Assembly: GCF_019402665.1 (NCBI RefSeq)
Contig: NZ_VSST01000056.1
Span: forward strand, 124,001 to 188,000
Direction: 5' to 3'
DNA length: 64,000 nucleotides
Origin: Bradyrhizobium canariense
GTDB lineage: Bacteria; Pseudomonadota; Alphaproteobacteria; Rhizobiales; Xanthobacteraceae
A program made the translations under genes and the position numbers. Positions 36,746-53,824 of the stretch are shown here, piece after piece. The first letter of the stretch is position 1. Each line of letters begins with the position of its first letter. A model generated the notes under the pieces. That model was not told the DNA's origin. It made no database searches and worked only from the letters and a program-made list of their open reading frames with translations.

Positions 36746-38694
36746 GCCGGCGCGCCATGCGGTTGATGGATCTGGTCGTTCCACAGCTTGCGATAGGTGC
36801 CGTTTTTGGCGAGCAGCTCGGCATGCGAGCCGCGCTCGATCGCCCTGCCCCCTGAAATCACGATGATCTCGTCCATCTCGACCACCGAGGTCAGGCGGTG
36901 GGTCGACCAGATCATGGTGCGGCCCTTGGCAACCTTCAGCAGCGTGCGGTTGATTGCGGCTTCCGTGGTCTGGTCGAGCGCCGAAGTGGCTTCGTCCAGC
37001 AGCAGCACGGAGGGATTACGGATGACCGCGCGCGCGATCGCAATGCGCTGGCGCTGGCCGCCCGACAAGGTATCGCCGCGCTCGCCCACCGGCGTGTCGT
37101 ATCGCTGCGGCAGGCTCATGATGTAGCGGTGGATCTCGGCCTTCTTGGCCGCCTCCTCCACCTCCTCGTCGGTCGCGCCCTCCTTGCCGAGCCGTATGTT
37201 CTCCCGGATCGACATGTTGAACAGCATGTTCTCCTGGAACACCACCGCCATGCTCCGGCGCAGCGAATCCAGCGTCACCTTGCGGACGTCGACGCCGTCG
37301 ATGGTGACCCGCCCCTCGTCCGGCACATAGAGCCGCAGGATCAGATTCAGCAGCGTGCTTTTGCCGGAGCCCGAGGGACCGACGACGGCAATGCGCTTGC
37401 CGACATTGAGCTTGAGGCTGAGATTGTCCAGCACCGGCGTCTGGCTGCCTTCGTACTGGAACGTCACGTGGTCGAAGGTGATGTCGTTGGTGATGCGGGG
37501 CAGATCGGGCGCGCCGGCACGATCGGCGCTGCGCGTGGGCTCGTCGAGCAGCTCCTGCATGTGACGAATCGCGGCTGCCGAGGAGATCGACACGGGGATG
37601 AAGTGCATCACATGGGCGATGTTGTAGGACACCTCCCAGAACGCGCTCTCGAAGGTGACGAAGGTGCCGATGGTGATCTGACCCTTTGTCGCCAGATATG
37701 CGCCGATCGCGAGCACGACGAGATGCAAGAGCAGCACCGAGATGGTGACCGTCCGCTCTACCATGGTCGACAGGAACGCCGCCGAGGCCATCCTGTTTCG
37801 CGTCTCGTCGTTGCGAAAGGTGAAGAAGCCGAGCATCCGGCGTTGCAGGCTGAACGCCTTGATCACGGCCTGCGCCGCCACGTTCTCCTGCACCATGCCA
37901 AGCAGCGCGGACTCATTGAGCTTCTGCTCGTAATTCGCCTGAACGGCCTTCGGCGTCAGCATGCGGGGACCGATCAGCGTGATCGGGAACACCAGCAGCG
38001 CAACCGCCGCGAGCTGCCAGTTCAGGAACACCATGAGGATGATTCCCGCGATCAACTCCAGGAACGGCAATGCCGCGCTGTTGGCGAAGGTCTTGACCGA
38101 GCCCTCGAAGGCCGCGAGGTCAACGGAGAAGCGCGACAGGATCTCGCCGCGCTTGGTGCGGCCGAAATAGGCCGCCGGCAGGTCCTGGACGTGCCCGAAC
38201 AGCCGTTTGCGGACGTCGGAGATGATGCACGCCGCGAGCCGCGCATCCCAGCGCTCGTACCAGACCGCGACGATCGAGGTGAAGATGCCCGCGACCGCGA
38301 GCACGCCGAGGATCTTGTACAGCGCCTGGAAATCCTCCTCGCCGAGCGCGTCGTCGATCAGGTACTTCAGGCTGAGCGGCATGATGACGTTGAATAGCGT
38401 CTCGACGAAGACGCCAAACGCCACGAAGGACAGCATCTGCTTGTAATTGACCAGGAAGGGTTTGACGAAGCCCAGGATAGTCGCGAGCGCGCCGGCGGCC
38501 TCGCGCGCGGTAAAGACGACGAGGTCCTCGTCCTCATCGTCGTCATCGAGCTCCAGCCCGCCATCCTCCTCGTCTTCATCGTCCTCGTCGTCTTCGAGGT
38601 CCGGCTTGGCGATAGGGACGAGCTTATCGTCGAGCTCGGCCGCCTCTTCCGCGGCGAGCTTCTGTTTGTCGGGCGGGAGGGGCTTGGACGCCAT
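36673..38694 (-). CDS. ABC exporter (fused permease-ATPase) with acidic termini
   Basis: 673 aa half-transporter expected to act as a homodimer. Residues 1-57 carry a strongly acidic run (32-57, about 21 Asp/Glu), then six membrane helices (about 70-375), then the ATPase: Walker A GPSGSGKST (439-447), LSGGQ (543-547), Walker B LLLDEA (564-569), switch His599. Residues 653-673 are again almost all Asp/Glu. Architecture matches type IV exporters of the MsbA/LapB kind, for lipids, peptides or other small molecules; direction is export. Acidic tails at both ends are unusual. Encoded just downstream of the FAD/methyltransferase fusion gene, 132 bp apart, and overlapping the convergent FAD gene by 73 bp. 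Confidence 0.92.
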   Translation of the reverse strand: MASKPLPPDKQKLAAEEAAELDDKLVPIAKPDLEDDEDDEDEEDGGLELDDDDEDEDLVVFTAREAAGALATILGFVKPFLVNYKQMLSFVAFGVFVETLFNVIMPLSLKYLIDDALGEEDFQALYKILGVLAVAGIFTSIVAVWYERWDARLAACIISDVRKRLFGHVQDLPAAYFGRTKRGEILSRFSVDLAAFEGSVKTFANSAALPFLELIAGIILMVFLNWQLAAVALLVFPITLIGPRMLTPKAVQANYEQKLNESALLGMVQENVAAQAVIKAFSLQRRMLGFFTFRNDETRNRMASAAFLSTMVERTVTISVLLLHLVVLAIGAYLATKGQITIGTFVTFESAFWEVSYNIAHVMHFIPVSISSAAAIRHMQELLDEPTRSADRAGAPDLPRITNDITFDHVTFQYEGSQTPVLDNLSLKLNVGKRIAVVGPSGSGKSTLLNLILRLYVPDEGRVTIDGVDVRKVTLDSLRRSMAVVFQENMLFNMSIRENIRLGKEGATDEEVEEAAKKAEIHRYIMSLPQRYDTPVGERGDTLSGGQRQRIAIARAVIRNPSVLLLDEATSALDQTTEAAINRTLLKVAKGRTMIWSTHRLTSVVEMDEIIVISGGRAIERGSHAELLAKNGTYRKLWNDQIHQPHGAPAHVDEDSDDDDEDEDDLDEDDEEE

Positions 38695-38741
38695 GAAACC
38701 AACCGATGCTGACGGCCGGCATGACCGCAGAGAAAGAAGGA

Positions 38742-38760
38742 AATAGCGGAAACCGCTATT
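38742..38760 (-). terminator. Small hairpin between fusion gene and ABC transporter gene
   Basis: AATAGCGG-AAA-CCGCTATT forms a perfect 8-bp stem with 3-nt loop. On the minus strand it is followed by TCCTTCTTTCTC, pyrimidine-rich but not a T run. It may attenuate transcription from the fusion gene into the ABC gene. Confidence 0.35.
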
Positions 38761-38826
38761 GCATCGATTCTATGCGATCAGGATGAATTCGGCAAAACAA
38801 TTGGCGAAGGCGTCCGCTTCAGGCGG

Positions 38827-40887
38827 CTAGTCGTCTTCCTCGTCCTCGACCTTGTCGAAAAAGGAATAGCGCAACGAATCGGCGTCGGCGTACCACTGGC
38901 CCGGGCCCTTGTTGGCGGCGAGCGTCGTCTCCCAGAGCGCGTCGGTGCAGTCCTTGCGGTGCATCGACAGCTCGAAGCCGTTGCCGAAGAACAGTTCGGA
39001 CCATTCCCACCAGGTGCCGAGCTTCTTGACGCCGCGCAGAAGGTCGTAGCGGTCGATCAGTGCCGGCGCCATGTCCGAGGTGATCGAGCCGAACACGAGC
39101 CCGGTCTTGACCACACGGTTCAGCTCCCTGATCGCACGGACCACCTGCTTCGGGGAAACATGGCAGAGGCTGGTCTCGAACACGAAGTCGAACGCACCGT
39201 CTTTGAACGGCATGGCGGTGATCGAACCGAGCTTGTTGTACTTCTTCAGCGCCTTCGGCGTTCTGGCGTGAATGGTGCGGTTGTTCTCGATGCCGAAGGC
39301 ATCGATACCGCGGTCGCGCAGCGCGCCGACAAGCTCGCCGCTGGCCGAGCCCGCGATCAAGAGCTTCGTGCCTTTGGTTTTGCCCCAGACGATGCCGATC
39401 AGTTTTGTGAGATAGTCGGGATCGGTGAAGTGTTGCCACACTTCGCTGTAAGGACCCTGGCCGCGATAATTGTCAAAATAATCGCGATCGATCTTGTCCG
39501 AGAGCGGCTTGTCGTCCTGCGAACGCTCGCGGCGCAGGCGCATCATCTCGGTCAAGATGATGTCGGTCGCCGCGTCCGAGGAATCGAGCAGGCCGTTCAG
39601 CGTCGAGTCGAACAGATAGTCGCCGACCACCACGATTCCGGGATGTTCCTTCGGCTCGGGGCGGTGATTGGTCATGACGTCGCGCACGGGCAAGCCGCCC
39701 GGAATCGCGTTCACTGACGACAACCAGCGGTGGATCTTGCCTTCCATGAAATGCGCGCGTGCATCGCCGAGCGATGCCGGCAGCGATTTCAGCGCGGCAT
39801 CGATCAGCTCCTGGTCGGAGAGATTCGCGAACGCCAGCGCGTCGGAGCCCGGAATCAGCCAGTTCAGCACGCCGTGCTTGCCCACATCATGGCGCGCGCC
39901 CTCGTTATAGACGCAGCAACCGCCAAAGGCCTCCGACATGAACCAGGCGCCGGCGATCTTGTCGCCCCAGAACGGCGTGTCGAACAGAATCGAGACCCGC
40001 AAATAGTGCGCAGGACGGTCGAAGTACGAGACGTGCTTGACCATCGACTTGCGGAGCTGTTCGCCCTCCCAGCCGACGGTTCCGAGCCAGGAATGCGGCA
40101 GACAGACCAGCACAAGGTCGAAGTCGCGCGTCTCTGGCCCCTTGCCGTTCATCATCTTGAGTTGATAGCGACCGGTCGGCGCCTTGCCGACCGTGAGGAT
40201 TCGGTGATTGAGCTGGATGTCGGCATTGACCTCCGACTGGAGGCACTCGATGAGCTGCTCGTTACCGTTCTGGATGGAATAGAGGCCGATATAGCCGTCG
40301 ACATCCATCAGGTAGTTCTTGAGCGCGTTGAGACCGTTGGTGTTGTGGCTCTCGGTCGCGAGGTCCGAACGCGCCATCACCTTGAAGAATCGTTTTGCGG
40401 TCTCGTCCTCGACCTCCTCGTCGAGCACCTGTTCGGCGGTCTTGTAGGCCCAGGGATTCTCGTTGTCGTGCGCGCCGACGCCCTCGTAATACTCGATCGG
40501 CGTCATCGCCTCGGCGCAGCGCTTACGGAACGCCTCAATCGCAGCCGCGGTCTTGGCACCATATTTGCGACGCATGCCCGCGACGTCGTTGAGGAGCTCG
40601 CCGCCGAACTGCACCTGCTCGGCATCCATCGGAATGGTCTGCAAGCCGAAATGCTGGATCAACTCGCGCAACGGATCCGGCCCGGTCATCGAGTAGTCGT
40701 AGATCTCGGCAACGCCGGCCTCGTACATCGCGGGCGCGGAATCGAATTTGCGCGTGACGATCTTGCCGCCGAGCCGGTCGGATGCCTCGTAGATGGTGAC
40801 GCGGCAGAGGTCGCCGAGCTTGCGCTTCAAATACCAAGCGCTCATCAGCCCACCGGGGCCGCCGCCTACGATTGCGAGATCAAGCAT
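38827..40887 (-). CDS. Fusion of FAD-dependent amine-oxidase-like domain and SAM methyltransferase
   Basis: 686 aa from ATG 40887, chosen because the Rossmann strand MLDLAIVGGGPGG starts there; a GTG at 40918 is possible. Residues 1-450: flavin amine-oxidase/desaturase-like fold with GGGPGG (8-13), E34-ASDRLGGK and the C-terminal FAD contact VVVGDYLFDSTLNGLLDSS (in parts). Residues 495-640: class I methyltransferase with LLIAGSASG as motif I (acidic Asp/Glu replaced by Ala, unusual) and MPFKDGAFDFVFETSLCHV. Acidic C-terminus EDEEDD. A two-step oxidation plus methylation on one substrate is inferred; the substrate is unknown. Lies between rpoC and the ABC exporter. Confidence 0.85.
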   Translation of the reverse strand: MLDLAIVGGGPGGLMSAWYLKRKLGDLCRVTIYEASDRLGGKIVTRKFDSAPAMYEAGVAEIYDYSMTGPDPLRELIQHFGLQTIPMDAEQVQFGGELLNDVAGMRRKYGAKTAAAIEAFRKRCAEAMTPIEYYEGVGAHDNENPWAYKTAEQVLDEEVEDETAKRFFKVMARSDLATESHNTNGLNALKNYLMDVDGYIGLYSIQNGNEQLIECLQSEVNADIQLNHRILTVGKAPTGRYQLKMMNGKGPETRDFDLVLVCLPHSWLGTVGWEGEQLRKSMVKHVSYFDRPAHYLRVSILFDTPFWGDKIAGAWFMSEAFGGCCVYNEGARHDVGKHGVLNWLIPGSDALAFANLSDQELIDAALKSLPASLGDARAHFMEGKIHRWLSSVNAIPGGLPVRDVMTNHRPEPKEHPGIVVVGDYLFDSTLNGLLDSSDAATDIILTEMMRLRRERSQDDKPLSDKIDRDYFDNYRGQGPYSEVWQHFTDPDYLTKLIGIVWGKTKGTKLLIAGSASGELVGALRDRGIDAFGIENNRTIHARTPKALKKYNKLGSITAMPFKDGAFDFVFETSLCHVSPKQVVRAIRELNRVVKTGLVFGSITSDMAPALIDRYDLLRGVKKLGTWWEWSELFFGNGFELSMHRKDCTDALWETTLAANKGPGQWYADADSLRYSFFDKVEDEEDD

Positions 40888-41017
40888 GAGAATTCCGTGG
40901 TCTCCGGCCCGCCCCTTCACGGGACCACCGGTCTAAGCTCTCCTAGCAGAAGCGCTTTTGCGCCTGAAGGAAAGATGAACAAAGGTTGATCCTGCACCGC
41001 AACAGGGAAACAAAGCA

Positions 41018-41046
41018 GCAAAAAGGCCGGCTTGCGCCGGCCTTTT
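41018..41046 (-). terminator. Rho-independent terminator after rpoC
   Basis: Minus strand: AAGGCCGGC-GCAA-GCCGGCCTT followed by TTT and T-rich sequence, 32 bp after the rpoC stop. Strong GC stem and tail. Confidence 0.92.
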
Positions 41047-41077
41047 CAGTGTCCTCGGTATTCCTACGGATGAATGA

Positions 41078-45274
<4,197 letters not shown>

Positions 45275-45402
45275 CGTCTTCTCCTCGCGTGCCGGTCGCC
45301 TCCGGCAGCAAATTCGAAAATCACTATGCGGGGCGCCCTGCCCTCGCGATTCGAGGACTGGGCGCCGATGCCCGGCCATTCAGGCCGGGCATGAGGGTCG
45401 TA

Positions 45403-49518
<4,116 letters not shown>

Positions 49519-50000
49519 CGTGGCCTCTCATTTTCGTCGCCCGATTTGGGCGCGTCCTCCGGAACGCGGCGACCGCCGCTCCCCGGGTTGAATTTTTCGA
49601 ACCCGTCTTGGGGGCCGGAGACTCAGTTTCAGGCAGGAATGTCCTGAATCTGTTCTTCAGACCTTCAAAACGCAAAACGACGCGCGGGGCGCAGGAGCGC
49701 GCCCGCCCGTCACAACCATCCTCTTCACGGACTGCAAAAGCCCGAAATAGCTTGCTCTCCCAACGGCTTACAGGGAATGCGGCATCCCTGCCCACCGCGC
49801 TTTCGTGCTGCCGACCCGATATGGGGCGACATTAGTGCAGATTCGAGGGACAAACCCTCAAATCCCCACACTTTTTCGTGTTCGGCCTGCGTCGGGTCGT
49901 TCCGTCGCACGCCTCTTGCATCCAGCCCACCCTTTCGGGGAGTGGACCGAGACCCCGGTTGCGATGATGCGCACCGGGATCTCGTGCCAGTAAGCGTTGC
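49519..50000 (-). promoter_or_regulatory. rplL-rpoB intercistronic region
   Basis: 482 bp without a supported gene. It holds two small inverted repeats, CGGGTT...AACCCG at 49584-49605 and CAGGGA...TCCCTG near 49773-49791. In E. coli the equivalent gap carries an attenuator and an RNase III site that balance L7/L12 and polymerase levels; a similar job is plausible here. No promoter of good match was recognised. Confidence 0.4.
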
Positions 50001-50378
50001 TTACTTGAGCTCGACCTTCGCGCCAGCCTTCTCGAGCTGGGCCTTGAGCTTCTCGGCTTCGTCCTTGTTCACGCCTTCCTTGACAGGCTTGGGCGCGCCC
50101 TCGACGAGGTCCTTTGCTTCCTTCAGGCCCAGGCCGGTGATGGCGCGGACTTCCTTGATGACCTCGATCTTCTTGTCGCCGGCGGCGGCAAGAACGACCG
50201 TGAACTCGGTCTTCTCTTCGGCCGGAGCGGCGGCAGCGCCACCACCAGCCGGGCCGGCCACGGCGACAGCCGCGGCAGCCGAAACGCCCCACTTCTCTTC
50301 GAGGAGCTTCGCGAGTTCGGCAGCTTCGAGCACGGTGAGGCTCGAGAGGTCGTCAACGATCTTCTGCAGGTCAGCCAT
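50001..50378 (-). CDS. rplL: 50S ribosomal protein L7/L12
   Basis: 125 aa. N-terminal dimerisation domain (ADLQKIVDDLSSLTVLEAAELAKLLEEKWGV, in parts), Ala/Gly hinge (35-52) and C-terminal domain EKTEFTVVLAAAGDKKIEVIKEVRAITGLGLKEAKDLVEGAP (in parts) that recruits translation GTPases. Acidic stalk protein present in several copies. 54 bp after rplJ. Confidence 0.99.
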   Translation of the reverse strand: MADLQKIVDDLSSLTVLEAAELAKLLEEKWGVSAAAAVAVAGPAGGGAAAAPAEEKTEFTVVLAAAGDKKIEVIKEVRAITGLGLKEAKDLVEGAPKPVKEGVNKDEAEKLKAQLEKAGAKVELK

Positions 50379-50432
50379 TGTTCAGTTTCCTTGAATGTAA
50401 GTCTGGTTCGGGTTTGAGTTTTGCGAAGGGCG

Positions 50433-50951
50433 TCAGGCCGCTTCGCCCTTTGAGGCATAAGCCTGGATGACGCGCGCGAGCTTGCCCGCGGGCGCGTTGG
50501 CGAGCTGAGCGATCTTGGTCGCCGGGGCCACAAGCAGGCCGACGATCTTGGCGCGCAGTTCGTCAAGCGACGGCAGCGAGGCAAGTGCCTTCACGCCGTC
50601 GACATTCAGGACGGTCTTTCCCATCGAGCCGCCAATGATGACGAACTTTTCGTTCGCCTTGGCGAATTCGACGGCGACCTTTGGCGCCGCTACCGGATCG
50701 TCCGAGGTGGCGATCACGGTCGGTCCCTTCAGCATGGGGCCGATGGCAACGACGTCAGTGCCTTCAAGAGCAATTTTGGCGAGACGGTTCTTCGAGACCT
50801 TCACCGAGGCGCCAGCCTGCTTCATCTGCATGCGCAGCTTCTGCATCTGGGCAACGGTCAGGCCGGAATATTGGGCAACGACCGCGACGCTCGTGGTCTT
50901 GAAGACCCCATTGAGCTGTTCGACCGCTTCCTTTTTTGCCGCTCGTTCCAC
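50433..50951 (-). CDS. rplJ: 50S ribosomal protein L10
   Basis: 172 aa from a GTG at 50951 (VERAAKKEAVEQLNGVFKTT), which restores the usual alphaproteobacterial length; GGAAAGAG lies upstream. An ATG at 50978 would add nine residues and has no ribosome-binding site. Stalk base protein; in E. coli the L10-L12 complex represses its own leader. The long upstream gap leaves room for such control. Confidence 0.95.
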   Translation of the reverse strand: MERAAKKEAVEQLNGVFKTTSVAVVAQYSGLTVAQMQKLRMQMKQAGASVKVSKNRLAKIALEGTDVVAIGPMLKGPTVIATSDDPVAAPKVAVEFAKANEKFVIIGGSMGKTVLNVDGVKALASLPSLDELRAKIVGLLVAPATKIAQLANAPAGKLARVIQAYASKGEAA

Positions 50952-51528
50952 AGCAAGCTCTTTCCGGTTGGCGGTCATCGCGAAAGCGGGACCGCCGGGT
51001 TGCACCCATCGTCCCGCCCAAACCTGAACCTCAGGGCCAAACCCATCGGACACGCCGGGCAAGACGACAATTCAAAGCCTGCCCTCCGGGAGCCCGTTAG
51101 GGCCCACGGCGTGTCGAGGTCCGAACCAAACCCATTCCGCAACCGACCCTAAGGTGGCCACGAAGTGAAATCCGGTCTTCACCCGTCTATGCAGGCCATG
51201 CGATTAAGCCGTTGAGAAATCGAAATTCCCCGCGGGCGCCTGCAGTCTTGGACAGGACAAGGTCAGCCGGCGAACCGCCCGACCTCTGCCCGCATCCCAC
51301 ACCCGACGAATTTCCCTCCTTTTCCAGCCAATCCTCACGGACGTCCTGAAAAGGAATGATCTCCATCGCTTGTTTTCGGAATGCGTGCACGAACGCGCCA
51401 GCCGAGGCCGGCACGTCCGGAAGAGGTTCTTTAACCGCCCGGGGCCTGCTTGCCAAGAGCAAAATTCACACCAGTTCCAATCCGTTGCCGCTCGCGCTTA
51501 ACCATGGCCGACAAGGGCCGGTTTCCGC
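50952..51528 (-). promoter_or_regulatory. Leader and promoter region of rplJ-rplL-rpoB-rpoC
   Basis: 577 bp with no supported gene. A candidate promoter on the minus strand is TTGGCA-N17-TAAAGA (about 51432-51460), and the near-repeat GATGGGTTTGG/AATGGGTTTGG occurs twice in the leader (about 51040-51050 and 51125-51136). L10 autoregulation acts on such leaders in E. coli; binding here is inferred. A 91-codon open frame at 51187-51462 has no recognisable product and is not called. Confidence 0.4.
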
Positions 51529-52476
51529 TCATTTGACCTCATAAGGCAGCGGCCTGCCTTCGAAAAACGCGGTCAGGTTCGCCAGCACGCAGTTCTGCAT
51601 GGCTACGTGCGATTCGAGGGTGTGGCCGCCGATATGGGGGGCGAACACGACATTTGGGAGCGCCGTCAGCGCGTCCGGGGCGTGCGGTTCCTGGTCGTAG
51701 ACGTCGAGACCGGCGCCGGCGATGGTCTTTTCGGTGAGCGCCACCACCAGGGCTTTCTCGTCGATCACCGAGCCGCGGGAGATGTTGACGATATAGCCGT
51801 CCGCCCCGAGGCGCTTGAGGATATCGGCGCCAACGGCATGCTGGGTCTCGGCCCCTGCCCGGACCGCGATCATCAGCACGCTACACCAGTCGGCGAGCGC
51901 CTCCAGCGTCGGAAAATATTGATAGGGCAGATCGTATTTGCTGCGGCTGAAATAGCCGATTTCGCTCTCGAAGGATGCGCAGCGCGCTGCGATCTTGCGG
52001 CCGATCTCGCCCATGCCGTAGACGCCGATGCGGCGGCCCGGCATCCCGGCCTGCGGGCGCATCATCGGCGAGGGCTTTGACGCGGCCCAATCGCCGCTTC
52101 GGACGTACTGGTCGGCCACCAGGATTCGCCGCGTCGCCGCGAGCATCAGGGTCATCGCGATGTCGGCGACCGAGGCCGCATTGGCGCCCGGGCTGTGTCC
52201 GACTGCGACGTTGCGGGCAGCAGCGGCCTTCAGGTCAACACCGTCATAGCCAGTGCCGTAGCAGACGATGGCGCCGAGCTTCGGAAACAGGTCCATCGCC
52301 TCCGCACCCATTGGCGTGCCACCCGCGGTGAGCACCGCGCGGATGCCGCCGAGCGCGTCGGCCGAAAACACCTCCCGCGCCGGCCTGCCGCCGGTGTCGA
52401 GCAGCTCGAACCGCTCGGCGAAGCGCGCCATCATCGTCTTGGGAAAGCGCGAGTAGATCAGGACCTTGTCAGTCAT
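51529..52476 (-). CDS. D-2-hydroxyacid dehydrogenase (NAD(P)-dependent)
   Basis: 315 aa. Rossmann motif GMGEIG (GxGxxG, about 154-159), catalytic Arg in NISRGSVID, Glu in DQEP and His in PHIGGHT, the full D-2-hydroxyacid dehydrogenase triad. Likely reduces glyoxylate, hydroxypyruvate or a related 2-oxoacid; specificity cannot be decided. It sits between rplA and rplJ on the same strand, an unusual intruder in the L11-L10 ribosomal block, and is bounded upstream by a hairpin terminator. Confidence 0.9.
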   Translation of the reverse strand: MTDKVLIYSRFPKTMMARFAERFELLDTGGRPAREVFSADALGGIRAVLTAGGTPMGAEAMDLFPKLGAIVCYGTGYDGVDLKAAAARNVAVGHSPGANAASVADIAMTLMLAATRRILVADQYVRSGDWAASKPSPMMRPQAGMPGRRIGVYGMGEIGRKIAARCASFESEIGYFSRSKYDLPYQYFPTLEALADWCSVLMIAVRAGAETQHAVGADILKRLGADGYIVNISRGSVIDEKALVVALTEKTIAGAGLDVYDQEPHAPDALTALPNVVFAPHIGGHTLESHVAMQNCVLANLTAFFEGRPLPYEVK

Positions 52477-52511
52477 TGTTCTTGTTTCCGGTGAACGCCG
52501 TCACAAACGAC

Positions 52512-52545
52512 GAGGGGCGGAATCGGTTGCCCAATTCCGCCCCTC
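52512..52545 (-). terminator. Hairpin terminator after rplA
   Basis: GAGGGGCGGAAT (52512-52523) and ATTCCGCCCCTC (52534-52545) make a perfect 12-bp stem with a 10-nt loop, 22 bp after the rplA stop. The following T tract is weak (CGTCGTTTGT on the minus strand). It would separate secE-nusG-rplK-rplA from the dehydrogenase gene. Confidence 0.75.
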
Positions 52546-52566
52546 GCCTCATGTCATTTCCAAACC

Positions 52567-53259
52567 TCAGCCGAGAATAGTACCCGGCTCGACCTTCACG
52601 CCGGGGCCCATCGACGAGGACACCGCAACGCGCTGGATGTAGGTGCCCTTGGAACCGGCCGGCTTGGCCTTGGAGACTGCGTCCGCCAGAGCCTTGATGT
52701 TCTCGACCAGTTTTTCCTCGGTGAACGAGGCCTTGCCGACGCCAGCCTGCAGGATGCCAGCCTTCTCGACGCGGAACTCGACCGAGCCGCCCTTGGCGCC
52801 CTTCACCGCACCGGTGACATCCATGGTCACGGTGCCGATCTTCGGGTTCGGCATCAGGCCGCGCGGGCCGAGCACCTTACCGAGGCGGCCGACCAGCGGC
52901 ATCATGTCGGGGGTCGCAATACAACGATCGAAATCGATCGTGCCGTTCTGCACCTTCTCGACCAGGTCCTCGGCGCCGACGACGTCGGCTCCCGCAGCCT
53001 TGGCCTCGTCGGCCTTGGCGCCGCGGGCGAACACGCCGACGCGAAGCGTACGGCCGGTGCCGTTCGGCAGGGTCACGACACCGCGGACCATCTGGTCAGC
53101 GTGACGCGGATCGACGCCGAGATTGATCGCGACCTCGATGGTCTCGTCGAACTTCGCTTTCGCGCGTTCCTTGACCATCTTGATGGCGTCCGCGAGCGGG
53201 TAAAGCTTTTCGCGATCAATACCTTCGCGGGCTTTGTTCAAACGTTTTCCGATTGCCAT
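52567..53259 (-). CDS. rplA: 50S ribosomal protein L1
   Basis: 230 aa. AIGKRLNKAREGIDREKLYP, VAINLGVDPRHADQMVRG, PDMMPLVGRLGKVLGPRGLMPNPK (in parts) and GSKGTYIQRVAVSSSMGPGV. Forms the mobile L1 stalk that helps release deacylated tRNA; in E. coli it represses the rplK-rplA mRNA. Six bp after rplK. Confidence 0.99.
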   Translation of the reverse strand: MAIGKRLNKAREGIDREKLYPLADAIKMVKERAKAKFDETIEVAINLGVDPRHADQMVRGVVTLPNGTGRTLRVGVFARGAKADEAKAAGADVVGAEDLVEKVQNGTIDFDRCIATPDMMPLVGRLGKVLGPRGLMPNPKIGTVTMDVTGAVKGAKGGSVEFRVEKAGILQAGVGKASFTEEKLVENIKALADAVSKAKPAGSKGTYIQRVAVSSSMGPGVKVEPGTILG

Positions 53260-53265
53260 GAGCCC

Positions 53266-53694
53266 TTACCCCGCCACTTCCAGACCCATCGAGCGGGCAG
53301 AGCCCTCGACCATCTTCATGGCCGATTCGATGGAATCGCAATTGAGATCCTTCATCTTCTTCTCGGCGATCTCGCGCACCTGCGCCTTGGTCACCGCGCC
53401 GGCCTTGTCACGGCCCGGCGCCTTGGAGCCGGACTGGATCTTGGCAGCCTGTTTGAGGAAGAAGGACATCGGCGGCGTCTTCATCTCGAACGTGAAGGAA
53501 CGGTCCGCATAGATGGTGATGACCACTGGGATCGGGGTGTTCTTCTCTTCCTTCTGGGTCTGGGCGTTGAACGCCTTGCAGAACTCCATGATGTTGAGAC
53601 CGCGCTGACCGAGCGCGGGACCGATCGGGGGCGAAGGATTCGCCGCACCGGCCGGGACCTGAAGCTTCAGGTATCCGGTCACTTTCTTTGCCAT
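53266..53694 (-). CDS. rplK: 50S ribosomal protein L11
   Basis: 142 aa. AKKVTGYLKLQVPAGAANPSPPIGPALGQRGLNIMEFCKAFN (in parts) with the Pro-rich hinge, and C-terminal DLNCDSIESAMKMVEGSARSMGL (in parts). Binds the GTPase-associated rRNA and is needed for RelA-mediated stringent response; thiostrepton contacts the Pro region. Confidence 0.99.
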   Translation of the reverse strand: MAKKVTGYLKLQVPAGAANPSPPIGPALGQRGLNIMEFCKAFNAQTQKEEKNTPIPVVITIYADRSFTFEMKTPPMSFFLKQAAKIQSGSKAPGRDKAGAVTKAQVREIAEKKMKDLNCDSIESAMKMVEGSARSMGLEVAG

Positions 53695-53794
53695 GTATCA
53701 CTCCTGTTGGGCCGGCCTGGGCCGGCGGTTTCAGGTTCGTGGTCTGGGTCGGATGCGGCTGGCAACCGCCCTCTCCCTCCCACGGCCTCTTGTT

Positions 53795-53816
53795 GCGCGA
53801 GACCGAAGTCTCGCGC
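53795..53816 (-). other. Hairpin between nusG and rplK
   Basis: Minus strand GCGCGAGAC-TTCG-GTCTCGCGC, a 9-bp stem with a TTCG tetraloop, begins 9 bp after the nusG stop. No T run follows, so it is more likely an mRNA-stabilising or processing hairpin than a terminator. Confidence 0.6.
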
Positions 53817-53824
53817 CTACCCGA

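Noticed and set aside
49584..49606. GGGTTCGAAAAATTC on the minus strand resembling a tRNA T-arm
   Set aside because: No acceptor, D-arm or anticodon arm can be folded around it; it is just a small hairpin in the rplL-rpoB gap.
51187..51462. 91-codon open frame in the rplJ leader
   Set aside because: No ribosome-binding site, no recognisable motif, atypical Arg/Pro/Gly composition; it more likely is leader sequence.
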